Source of the DNA: Polytrichum commune
Lineage: Eukaryota; Streptophyta; Polytrichopsida; Polytrichales; Polytrichaceae
Length of the DNA stretch: 64,000 nt
Assembly: GCA_950295325.1 (NCBI GenBank)
Contig: OX485805.1
Coordinates: 29,127,501 to 29,191,500 of the forward strand
Direction of reading: 5' to 3'
Below, piece after piece: positions 46,101-55,342 of the stretch; position 1 is the first letter of the stretch, and each line of letters starts with the position of its first letter. Position numbers and translations under genes: made by a program. The notes beneath the pieces were generated by a model that searched no databases, was not told the origin of the DNA, and saw nothing but the letters and a program-made list of their open reading frames with translations.

Positions 46101-47930
46101 CTAATAAATAAGCAATTGACTAGGATATCATTCCCATAGTGAAACTGTCAATAAAGCATGTAATCAACACATCAATCCTCATACATGGATTGATTCATAA
46201 TTAATTCAAGTAAGCGCATTTTAGATGTAAATATTTTCCATTGATTTGGTGAGTGTAATTTTTCAATTTCATAATTAGGTTCATGTTGTTCAATTAGGGT
46301 TCATTAATGAGTTTTAATGTGTATGAACACTTGTGTAAGGAGAAGGGATTATCTAAAATGAGTTTCAGATATAAACATAGGACAATAATTTTAAGTTTAA
46401 TTTTAGAACAACAAAGACCCTTTCTAATGGTAAGTCACATAAACTATAAGGCCCTCAATGCTAATGAGGATATTTTAATATTTTGACTTCCACATTAATT
46501 ACATGCTTTATTGATGGTTTTAATTTGGGTTTGCTTATTTACTAGGGGGAAGTGAACATATATGTTGGACTTTGGACCTTGAAGGTGAAGTGCACTCAAA
46601 ATGGCTTATGTGGACAAGCAACCTTCAAGAATGCAAGGGCAATTTGTTTTTGAAGTTGGGTGTGGCTGGCAACAATTTTCAATCAAGATCAAAAAACCCG
46701 AACATAATGGGGTCATGGCTTGGCAAAGCGGGGCCCATGCGGTTTAACATGAGCTATAGCCCCAATTGCAAATAAAGGCGCCACCAAAGATAAAGAAAAC
46801 CCACCCCAATTATACACATAACTTGCACCACTCTACATTGGCTAGCAAGCAACCCAACCGCCACACACAATGGTGCTATCGCAACCTGCACACTTTTATT
46901 AATAACACTAATCAAGATCAAGAAGTGGATAGGTCCAAACATAAATTCCAATATGTAGATAAATGGTTTTTAAATGACCAAGTCAATCATAAGCTATCCA
47001 CCTATGTGCAATATATGTGAAACCATAGAAAGAGCCTTTTTTGGCCACTCACCCACCCAAATCCCAACTACACACTATGCACCAAAAACGACTGCGACCC
47101 ATGGCCCCATCTCCTATCCCAATGTGAAAACCAGTACATAGAAGTCCTCCACATCGCCTTACACAACATAGTTGTCCACCTCATCACCCAAACACTTCAA
47201 GCAATTAGATTCACAAGATTCTACACACTAACAAATGTCAAGGCCATAATAATCAACCTCCCGACATCACAATACCCAACTGGCTACTTACGTGCACATG
47301 CCCCAAGCCACCATGCCAATGGATAGCAAGACTAAGACCCAATATCCTATGCATAATAGGAACACCCAAACAAAGTCCCACGCCCATCCCACCAACCCCA
47401 ACCCACACATTGCAATTCATTGTATTCACATATTGCAATGACATGTACCCTGAAGTCGCCACCACCCACAAACATAACAAATTAAATATGACCCACTCAT
47501 TGACGCACTTAAACAAAAAGGATGGAAGGTGACCCACTCGTCACCATAATAGCCAGAGTAAGAGGAGCCATCCACTCCCATCAAACAACTCAACAACCTC
47601 AAAATATCACTATGCAACACCAAAAACCTCATGAAAAAATACATCAAAACACCATTAAATATCTTACCTACCTAATACTTAATAAAAAGAAAACTCGATA
47701 ACAAATAACCGCCCTTATACCCCCCTTGACCCGCCATAGTTGCCCTCCCCCCTTCTGTCCTTCCTTTACTTCCAACCCATACTGCCACAAAGAGCCCACC
47801 TCCCACAAGGAATGTACAACACCCTATATTGCATCATAGAATACCATTATCAATATAGGACGAACAAGGTCACATTCATGCCGGTGCCAGAACACATGCG
47901 TTTCTTTTTCTTTTCTTTACAAAGTAGTTT
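43116..47930 (+). pseudogene. LINE relic: AP endonuclease, RT remnant, RNase H, C-terminal domain, T-rich tail
   Basis: APE: LIQETK at 43150-43167, LAGDF at 43559-43573 (then K where N is usual), and S-stop-HYPV at 43817-43834 where SDH is expected. An RT motif-1-like piece lies at about 44800-44945; the RT palm with F/YADD is missing, apparently deleted. RNase H: about 45463-45877; the first catalytic Asp is lost next to a C13 run, E-L is followed by a one-base frameshift, TDNLNSI and KVRAHT...GNEIVDTL are kept. A Mutator-like element then interrupts it. After it comes a Cys/His segment (CTKNDCDPWPHLLSQC, about 47080-47130) and a C-terminal part with FTYCNDMYPEVATTHKHNK (about 47429-47485) and ARVRGAIH (about 47555). 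The 5' end is truncated and the 3' tail is T/C-rich (47897-47930). The sense strand is strongly C-rich and G-poor. Confidence 0.8.
45865..46778. mobile_element. Non-autonomous Mutator-like element with about 230-bp TIRs inside the LINE
   Basis: The left TIR (about 45883-46113) and right TIR (about 46531-46763) are inverse copies over about 230 bp. Examples are AAACCGCATGGGCCC, TTTGCCAAGCCATGACCCCA, TTGCATTCTTGAAGGT and AATATATATG(C)TCA. The interior is 417 bp and non-coding. The flanks AAATGAAAG (45865-45873) and AAATAAAGG (46770-46778) are an imperfect 9-bp TSD. It sits right after the RNase H GNEIVDTL motif, and LINE sequence resumes on the other side. Long TIRs plus a 9-bp TSD are the hallmark of MULEs. 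Confidence 0.85.
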
Positions 47931-47940
47931 ACCTCCACTC

Positions 47941-48063
47941 AGGGTTAGTTTCCATGTAGGCCACTTGATCACCAAATTCCAAAGGAAATGTAGATTCCAC
48001 CATGCAAAATCTACATTTCCACTAGAATTTGGTGAGCAAATGGCCGACATGGAAATTAACTCT
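47941..48063. mobile_element. Short hairpin MITE with TTTCCATGTAGGCC TIRs, copy d (123 bp)
   Basis: Arms of about 55 bp: AGGGTTAGTTTCCATGTAGG at the left against the inverse AGAGTTAATTTCCATGTCGG at the right. Both continue into CACCAAATTC and GGAAATGTAGATT. It is almost wholly foldback, a deletion derivative of the 400-bp form. Confidence 0.8.
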
Positions 48064-48229
48064 AAGTAGATGTTCATTGGTCTAGACTCTAAATTCATCT
48101 TCCCAATATGTGTAGGTAATATCCCAACTTTTTTATATTGACCATGGCTTTGTATTATCTTGCCTAAATGGACAAGCATGAGTTTTACTTGAGGAGGTTG
48201 TCATATACTCATTATTCAAGAAAGCCATA

Positions 48230-48524
48230 CTAAATATCATATTTAGGAGTACCAATTCTATTCTTGCTCAACACTAATTGTATACCACCCATGTAGTGTC
48301 ACCAACATTAAATGTAAACCTAACATTACTTGTCATTCTTTGTAAAACTTTAGACAATATAGATTTACAAGGTTGCAATTATTGTCATTTACTTAGTGAT
48401 ATTTGAAGTAAATGTCAATCATCCATGACAACACATGTCAAGTTATTCATAGCAAGTATCATTAGAAAAACAAAATCCACAGTGACACAAAATAACACAT
48501 GACATTAAATTAAAATCTTTAGTG
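48230..48524. mobile_element. TA-target MITE, copy D (295 bp)
   Basis: Bounded by TA (48228-48229 and 48525-48526). The left end CTAAATATCATATTTAGG is the family TIR; the right end is degenerate (TTAAAATCTTTAGTG). The interior aligns with the copy at 49950-50307 (CAACATTAAATGT, CCTAACAT, TTGTCATTC). Confidence 0.7.
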
Positions 48525-48704
48525 TAGTGTTTCTCTTTCTATTGTTAATTTTGGAAATAACACAAAAGATGTCATCCATTGTCACTATTATCACTAAGAT
48601 GCCCCCAATGTCGGATAAAGTAAGCTTACTTTTATCATATTTGACTTCTCCAAGGTCTCATTTGATCACATGTCCTCCTCAACATGGAGATGTATAGGAA
48701 AGTA

Positions 48705-49332
48705 AGGGCGAGTTTCCATGTAGGTTGGTCACCCGCCATATTCCAGTGGAAATGTTGATGTCATCTGGTAGCATCTACATTTCTCCTAGAATTTGGCCCA
48801 GGGTGTGCACTATTCATTAAAACCAAGCATCACGTGCGTGCATGCCCCTTATTAAAATACCCCTGTATACATTTTATTTTTGCTAAAATCAAGCAATATA
48901 CTTACAAATCTCATTGCTTCAAAATACATTTCCATACATACACAAGGGTCCAAAAACAAATACATAAATTGTATATAACATGTGTACAAATGTTTGGAAA
49001 TGCAAAAATATGGCCCTATTATATGTATAATATCAAATCATGGATTTTTAGTTATAAAGTCGTTACTTAGTGGATGAAAAAACACATGATTCTTGGTCCA
49101 GGTCTAACTTGAACGCGTAAACGCGTAAATGCGTACTTTACATATATTTTTCTATAGCCTCATGTATATCTACTTCTTGCTTAATAGCAATATGTCTCTT
49201 GTACGTACATTTTGTACATGCTTGTTTTAAATAATACCCCTTTTGTGCACCCACGTGTATAAATACAGTACTTGAACAGTGCACTCCCTGGGGAATTTGG
49301 TGGGCGAGCCGCCTACATGGATAGTAATCCTT
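48705..49332. mobile_element. Short TTTCCATG MITE, copy e, split by a hAT-like element
   Basis: The left part 48705-48796 (AGGGCGAGTTTCCATGTAGG ... AGAATTTGG) and the right part 49293-49332 (GAATTTGGTGGGCGAGCCGC, CTACATGG) join into a complete short foldback MITE when the insertion 48797-49292 and one GAATTTGG copy are removed. Confidence 0.8.
48797..49292. mobile_element. hAT-like MITE, TIR CCCAGGGTGTGCACTATTCA, 8-bp TSD
   Basis: The 496-bp element is flanked by a perfect GAATTTGG duplication (48789-48796 and 49293-49300). The 20-bp ends match at 18 positions (CCCAGGGTGTGCACTATTCA against CCCAGGGAGTGCACTGTTCA); CAGGG is typical of hAT termini. It is non-coding. It lies in a short foldback MITE, so it is younger than that one. 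Confidence 0.88.
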
Positions 49333-49335
49333 ACA

Positions 49336-49735
49336 GTAAGTTTCCATGTAAGCCATTCGTCCACTGGATTCTAGATAATAATAGGTTGGAGGTGTTTGCA
49401 TGCAGTTAAGCACAAGCTATCATCCAACCACATTCTAGCGATCCGCTACAATGTGGAGGGCCATGGACATGGGCTGCTAAACTTTGATGCACCCACTAAA
49501 GAACTTTAAGCCTACAAGTGCCATTCACCAGAAAATTGACGACCGATTTTAGGAGGAGGAGGTTTTAACCTGAAGGAGGAGGTTAGTAGTTGATCCCGGA
49601 TATGAGAAGATGGGAGTAACTAGTTGGCACATACGAACCCTACCTCGCTAGATTCCCTCTATATTTGGGCGGGTTTCTCCTTGTTCACACTAGAATTTGA
49701 TGGGCTAGCGGCCTACATGGAAACTCACCCTTATC
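49336..49735. mobile_element. MITE with TTTCCATG TIRs, copy b (400 bp)
   Basis: Left end AGTAAGTTTCCATGTAAGCC; right end GGCCTACATGGAAACTCACC. The interior aligns over its length with 37555-37954. Its left end abuts the right end of copy e, and its right end joins the interior of copy c without that copy's left TIR, so the cluster has been rearranged. Confidence 0.75.
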
Positions 49736-50419
49736 ATGTACATAAGCACAAGCCGCCAACCAACCACATTTTGGTGGCTGCTAGAATGTGGAGGGCCGTG
49801 GATATGGACCACTAGACTTCCATGGGCCCACTAAAACACTCTTTTAAGCTACAAGTGCTAGTCACCAAAGGATTTGAGACCCATGGTCTAGAACTCCATT
49901 CTTAGAGGAGGTTAGTAGGTGGACCTGGATGAGAAGATGAGAGTAGCTACACTAAATAGGATATTTAGTGGCACCAATTCTAATTGTCTTGCTCAATGCT
50001 AATTGTAAGCCGCGGTATAGTGTCCCAACATTAAATGTTAACCTAACATCGTTTGTCATTCCTTGTAAATTTTTGGGGGAATTATAGATTTACTGTGTTG
50101 CAATTACCGTCACTTACCAAGTGGATTTTCATCCAAATTTCACTCATCCATGACAATATTTCATCACAAGTTGTTGACAAGGGAAGGTAGGGTTTTGGCC
50201 AATGGATGAACTCATCCATCATTCATGACAATATATGTAAACTTATTCATAAGAAGTATCATCCAAGAAGTTACCATTTGATACTAAACATCATATCTAC
50301 AGTAGTGTAGTTGGCACATACGAACCCTACCCCACCAGATCCCATCTACATATGGAGAAGTTTGTCCTTTGTTCCCACTAGAATCTAGTGGGCAAGCGGC
50401 TAACATGGAAACTCACCCT
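49736..50419. mobile_element. MITE with TTTCCATG TIRs, copy c, left-truncated and interrupted
   Basis: It starts inside the family sequence (CATGTACATAAGCACAAGCC, where the first 60-70 bp are missing) and ends with the right TIR GCTAACATGGAAACTCACCC. A TA-target MITE (49950-50307) is inserted in it. The junction GAGTAGCTA/GTTGGC restores the uninterrupted sequence seen in copy b (GAGTAACTAGTTGGC). Confidence 0.8.
49950..50307. mobile_element. TA-target MITE, copy C (358 bp), with readable empty site
   Basis: Left end CACTAAATAGGATATTTAGTG; right end CAGTAGTG; TA on both sides (49948-49949 and 50308-50309). Comparison with the uninterrupted copy b proves insertion into a TA dinucleotide that was duplicated. 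It shares its right half with the fragment at 28982-29162. Confidence 0.85.
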
Positions 50420-51499
50420 AATTATGTTCCTACCAATGTTTGTTTTCATATGATTTTCTTTTTGAAGTTTGGAACTTAATTTCAACAATTATCTAGAAAC
50501 GTCAACACCAGGAATTCCAGTAACGTGAAAGTGATATATAAGGACAGGGGCTTAATGATGGTGTCATCAATAAGTGGAAGAAGAACGCTAGGTTAGTTGA
50601 CTTAGTTCCCTTTCACAAACATGACCAAGCAACACGATTCTAGATGGGTACCTAGCTAGCTAGACCTCACTTCTTTAGCTTCCATAATGAACGGAGTCGC
50701 AAAAAGTGTTTCGGTTTCCTAATAAAGTGAAGGAATCTTATCTCAAAGTGCTAGAAGACAAATGAATTTGAGGCGTTTATAACTACAATCGTACTTCAAT
50801 TTGTACAACTATTAGCATTTTTAATGGTTTTTTCCCTCACAAAACCAATTTCTAAAAACCACTCTTTATTGTTTTTATAAGACATGTTGCGACACTGTGC
50901 TTCCTTTTGAGATTAAAACTATGACAAAATGGGGTGGTGTAACTCTTGGGTCGTATACTCTTATACTTCTTCGTGTCGTTGCATTTATGGCTTACAACAC
51001 GTTGGGGTTGAAGCTTCTAATGGATAGGCAGAACGTGACTCGGATTAACCCCCCCCCCCCCTCCAATATCCAAACGTTTCTTCTTTTGTCATTTCAAGTT
51101 TCAAAATCAAAATCTAGATGCAAAAATTGTCAGAGGTCAAAGTGGAGATTCTCTTTTTATTCAAGTGATTACATAGCCTTCTAACTGGATTCATCTAATG
51201 AACCTAGAACGATGTCTATCTTCTAAGCACATCGCCCACTCTTGTTGTAACATGGTGTCGTTTAGGTGTCCATTTTCAACAAGGTTTGCCATACACCATT
51301 CAATATAGATGTCCAATTAAGAAGAGTGACCACATAAGAGCCCGATGCCTTACTATGTCTAAATATGTTTCAAATCGGTCAATGAAAATTATTATTTACA
51401 TAGATTTGACTTACCTCTAACATTCAAGCAACATACAATTGTATGGTTTTAATGCAAGATTTAAGATAGATGGGCCTAAAAAAACTACTTCATTCCATC
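50420..51499. other. Intergenic with a C13 run
   Basis: C13 at 51049-51061. A 95-codon plus-strand frame (50897-51184) spans the C run and has no family I recognise. Confidence 0.45.
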
Positions 51500-51840
51500 T
51501 GGCCCACCACTCCTAGAATATGAAACACGCAATCAGTACAAGAATGTTAGCAAATCCAAGTCGAGGCCGTAAACACTTTCCTCATAAATTTCAACGCTCA
51601 AATGAATATCTTATTCAATGTCAAAGTGAAGATTCTCATGCTCATATAGACCTCTCCCCCCACCTCTAATTATGTTGACTATCAAACTTAAGAATGTTTA
51701 TCATATTTAGAACATGTTGTTCAATCTCTTTTAAACACATGTCCTTTTGATATCCGTTCTTGGAGCCATACTTAACCACATACCACATGAGTGTAGGTTT
51801 CCAATTAAGTTTAGTAACTAAATCGGGCACATCTATCATA
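51500..51840 (-). repeat. Dispersed repeat R1, copy e
   Basis: On the minus strand GGCTCCAAGAACGGATATC, ACATGTGTTTAAAAG, GTCAACATAATTAGAGG and the right-hand CTAGGAGTGGTGGGCC follow the R1 order. Confidence 0.6.
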
Positions 51841-51954
51841 GATTAGAAAGACCACTTTTCATTTGTACCAACTTCTACTAGTAGTAGAAAAGATGGGTCT
51901 ACACGACACGACATGCCAATCTAACACAAAGTGTCCAAAATGCTACCAGTGTTC

Positions 51955-52540
51955 CTTAGTGCATTGCTCGGGACCACCGGCGGTTAGGTATAGATGAACC
52001 GGTTGAGTTTGAGAAATAACCGGTTGAAGTTGGAGACTTTAGGAGAATTACCTATCATTGTAGAGGAATCTATAGAAGAATATACCTCCAATGAATGAAA
52101 GCAAAACCAGAAGATGTCGTCAACATGTAACCGGTTGGATTAAGAATCACTACACATAATATGATATTTAGTGTTTGATTACATTTAGTGTTGTTACCAC
52201 CCTACCATGCTCAACACGAATTCTCAATTCCTTGACAATTAGTGTTAGACATAAATGTGTTGCTACCTTCCCTACTGCCACCTCCCTTATTATATCCTTA
52301 CTAACACCAAATTCAAACATGTAACTTCCACATATTACCATAGTTGACATTCACACTTTGAGTTTACATGTAATGTTACTTACTTTCATAGCGTTATTGA
52401 TATTTAGTGTATGCATTCGCATTTAGTGTATCAAGCACTAAATATCATATTTTGTGTAGCTAGAATCTTGACCGACAATATATATATGCCCCAAAACTTC
52501 CCGGGCAAGCACGCACTGTCCCCATTGTGGTTTGAGAACT
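51955..52540 (-). repeat. LTR-like repeat G, copy 1, with AACCGGTT sites and a MITE inside
   Basis: Read on the minus strand this follows copy 4 and copy 3 (GGACAGTG, GGGCATA, TCAAGATTCTAG, CCGGTTACATGTTGAC, ACTTCAACCGGTTATTTCTC). The palindrome AACCGGTT occurs at 51997-52004, 52018-52025 and 52129-52136. The TA-target MITE 52153-52456 interrupts it. It is probably a solo-LTR remnant, but ends and TSD are not defined. Confidence 0.55.
52153..52456. mobile_element. TA-target MITE, copy E (304 bp)
   Basis: Left end CACATAATATGATATTTAGTG; inverse of the right end CACAAAATATGATATTTAGTG; flanked by TA (52151-52152 and 52457-52458). It lies in repeat G: without it, TTAAGAATCAC joins GCTAGAATCTTGACC as expected from the uninterrupted copies. 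Its right part was later duplicated together with flanking repeat G. Confidence 0.8.
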
Positions 52541-52887
52541 AATTAAGCAGTGGTTTGACAATTAGTGTTAGACATAAATGTGTCGCTACCTTCCCTACGG
52601 CCACCTCCCTTATTATATCCTTACTAACACCAAATTCAAACATGTAACTTCCACATATTACCATAGTTGATATTCACTGTTTGAGTTTACATGTAATGTT
52701 ACTTACTTTCATAGGATCATTGATATCTAGTGTAGGCATTCGCAATTAGTGTATCAAACACTAAATATCATATTTTGTGTAGCTAGGATCTTGATTCTTG
52801 ACCGACAATATATATATGCCCCAAAGCTTCCCGGGCAGGCATGCACTGTCCCCATTGTGGTTTGAGAATTAATTAATTAAGCAGTGG
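52232..52887. repeat. Tandem duplication, 323-bp period
   Basis: The unit from TTGACAATTAGTGTTAGAC (52232) through the MITE right end, TATATATATGCCCC and GTTTGAGAACTAATTAAGCA recurs from 52555 with about 95% identity. Differences include CACACTTTGAG/CACTGTTTGAG and a TTGATTC insertion. The duplication is recent and carries a MITE half with it. Confidence 0.9.
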
Positions 52888-53040
52888 TTGTCCTTGTTTA
52901 AAAAGGGTTGACATAAAGAGTCAGAAGGGTAGACTCCTGCTTCTCCTTTCTAGGGCCCTAGTGTTGACCTGCAACTTAACATACAAAATCCCGCCACAGC
53001 TGCATGTGAACGGCCAATGAACGCAAAGACCCGACTCCCG

Positions 53041-53330
53041 GTTATTTACAGATTGAGCCGGTCGAGAGGTTGAGGAATAACCGGTTGATGAGGTCGACGA
53101 CTTCAGGAAGATTAGAGGAATATATAGAATATTCCTCTTATTTAATAAAGGAAAATAAAGGGGAAACATGTCAACGTTTTAACGGGTTTGGAGTTTGGCA
53201 ACACTAGGATATGGACAGAGGACTATATAGTCCCCCAAATCTCCCCGGACACTGCACCAAGCTCCTCTTAACGGAAGCGCATGCGCAGTGTCCGGAGAGG
53301 ATTTGGGGGCATAACTTAATCGCTCCATAT
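53041..53330. repeat. LTR-like repeat G, copy 2, with inverted end
   Basis: GGAATAACCGGTTGATG (AACCGGTT at 53079-53086) and GAGGAATATATAG align with copy 1. At the end GGATATGGACAG...CCCCCAAATC..CCGGACACTGC (about 53209-53252) is followed by its inverse GCAGTGTCCGG..GGATTTGGGGGC...CCATATCC (about 53284-53332), so two repeat ends face each other. Confidence 0.5.
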
Positions 53331-53332
53331 CC

Positions 53333-54100
53333 ATGTGCTTTAGAAAGTGTCCAAAGACATCCCTTCGGTCTTCTGTTGGCTCTGTTGTCTGTAGGATAGA
53401 GACTATGCATCAACTTCTTCGTTTCAAGAGCAAATTTCCTAACCACACTTGGATGTTACTTGTTCTTGTTATATTTGGTCCACTTTATTTAATGTGGATG
53501 TTAACTATAGTTTTTTTTAATATACAATTTCTCCCTAAAATGCATTAAAGGAAATCTAGTTAATTATAGTTATTTCAGCAGTTCTTGATTATTTATTTTC
53601 AAAATTTCGGGTGATAAATGAGTAGCTTCAATTCTTGACCCGCATTTGAGAAGGAGGTGAACAAAATCCAAGAAAGGTTTGGTATAGTAAATAGCCATGG
53701 ATTGGCATGAGCAAAGTGGACAGCTACAATTGTAGTCTTTCATAATAAAGGATAGAGCCTCACAGTTCTACGATTTTGTTGTTTATTAAAAGTGAAGCAC
53801 AGTCTACAGTACAGTGAATGGGGAGATCCGATATTTAATGTAAAATAAGTCGAGTGAAATCGATAAATTACCGGTTTAATTTCAGTATTTTAGGTTGTAT
53901 AATCGAAGGAAAAAATTAAGTGTATAGGAAGTCAACGGCTTCTGTAGAGTTGATGACGGTTTTTCATCCCTTCCCATTCATGAGTGGATGGATGTTAGCC
54001 GCCCCACACCATCTCCCACCGGTTCTTAGTTGGGTCGCCTGAGGGTATCTCCGGTTATAATTGGTTCTCCTACACCTTACCTTGGATCCTCCATCTGTCT
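53333..54100. other. Intergenic, nothing recognised
   Basis: Short frames only. No paired repeats. Confidence 0.45.
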
Positions 54101-54658
54101 CTTTCTATTAGGGTTGTCTATTGTGTCGTGACGGAGGCTAATCTCGGCATAATGTCGTGCCGTCACGACATTATGCCAGATGTTGTCTTTATCCTGACGG
54201 ACTTGAATTTTACCGAATTCTGTGTGTAATTACATTACCCCATTTCGGACACGTAGGATGTAAGATGTCCACGTGTGATGACATGTCAGCAAAGTAGAGG
54301 TAAAGTGGGGAAAAAATTACTAGCGCCCGTCTGCCCCCGTTCCCGCCCCCGTCCGCTCCGTTCCCCCCCCCCCCCCCCCGCGTCCGCCCCACACCCTCCT
54401 TAGTCATATTTTACTACTTTGATTTTAAGAGAATGATAAACAGAATGGCAAAATGGTTTACCTGGCGCTAGGCATATCCACGTCCAAGTCGGCCTCTTCT
54501 GCCACATAGGACGCCACCTTGGCAAGAAGGTAAGTATTTTACCCACCCTACTAGCTTCCCCCTAGGTTGACCCTACGTGGACCCTATTGTGTCGTGACGG
54601 AGGGGTCCGTCACGACACGACACGTCATGACGTCGGGATAGACAACCCTGCTTTCTAT
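54101..54658. mobile_element. hAT-like element with two perfect subterminal hairpins and a C17 run (542 bp)
   Basis: Flanked by CTTTCTAT (54101-54108 and 54651-54658). The ends TAGGGTTGTCTAT and CAGGGTTGTCTAT (inverse of the right) resemble hAT CAGGG termini. Inside the left end, 54146-54177 is a perfect hairpin (14-bp stem GGCATAATGTCGTG, loop CCGT). Inside the right end, 54589-54618 is a perfect hairpin (13-bp stem GTGTCGTGACGGA, loop GGGG). Both contain GTCGTG(A)CGG/CCGTCACGAC words, as does the left terminus. The middle is GC-rich with C17 at 54363-54379. It has no transposase. Confidence 0.85.
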
Positions 54659-55079
54659 CTTTACGGGTTTTCATGTTCGGTGCCGCGGTGAGACTGCACC
54701 AAAGCTATCATCGCCATCCCTTTGTTCAATGTTGTTTTAATGTTTTGCAATGTTTATTTGATGTTCAAGGGTGCTGATTTCATATTTTTTGAGTGCCTAT
54801 TTGATGTTTTGGGTTGTTGGTTTCATGTGTTATTGAGGGTATTTCATGTTTTCATACTTGAATAATTTTGAATTCTTTCAAAATATGATTTGAACGATCT
54901 TTTATGATACGTGGTAATCAAAGTTGAATTAGTGTGCAAATTGGCTTGAATTTAGTATGTGAACCAAGCTCTTATTTGATTTGTCAGTTTTGTAACCAAT
55001 TGTTTATAGAAAGTTAAGGAAAATGACCGGGAAACCAAGAAAATGTTAGGTTTTTCACCGAATTGAGTTAATAAGCTTA
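54659..55079. other. Intergenic, nothing recognised
   Basis: T-rich, without frame or repeat. Confidence 0.45.
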
Positions 55080-55342
55080 GGCATCAACCGGATGAGCATA
55101 GACAACCACCAAATAATATGTGGAAAGAGGGGTAAAAATCTTAGTCAATCCATAAACTCCCTATTCACTGCTATAGTATATATAGATTCCTCCAAAATCA
55201 TCCGAAACCCATTGATTCCCCTAGAAGGTGTGTGCAGTGTCCAAGGAGAGTTTTGGGCATAATTAGTCGAGATCCTAGCATTTCCAAGTCCGGCCGGTTA
55301 CATAGTCGCATCTTTCAGACTTTTCTTCAATAAATTGGGGTA

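Noticed and set aside
43326-47650. Numerous threonine/histidine/proline-rich frames as genes of unusual composition
   Set aside because: They are shifted readings of the C- and A-rich LINE sequence; the true frame is given by the APE and RNase H motifs.
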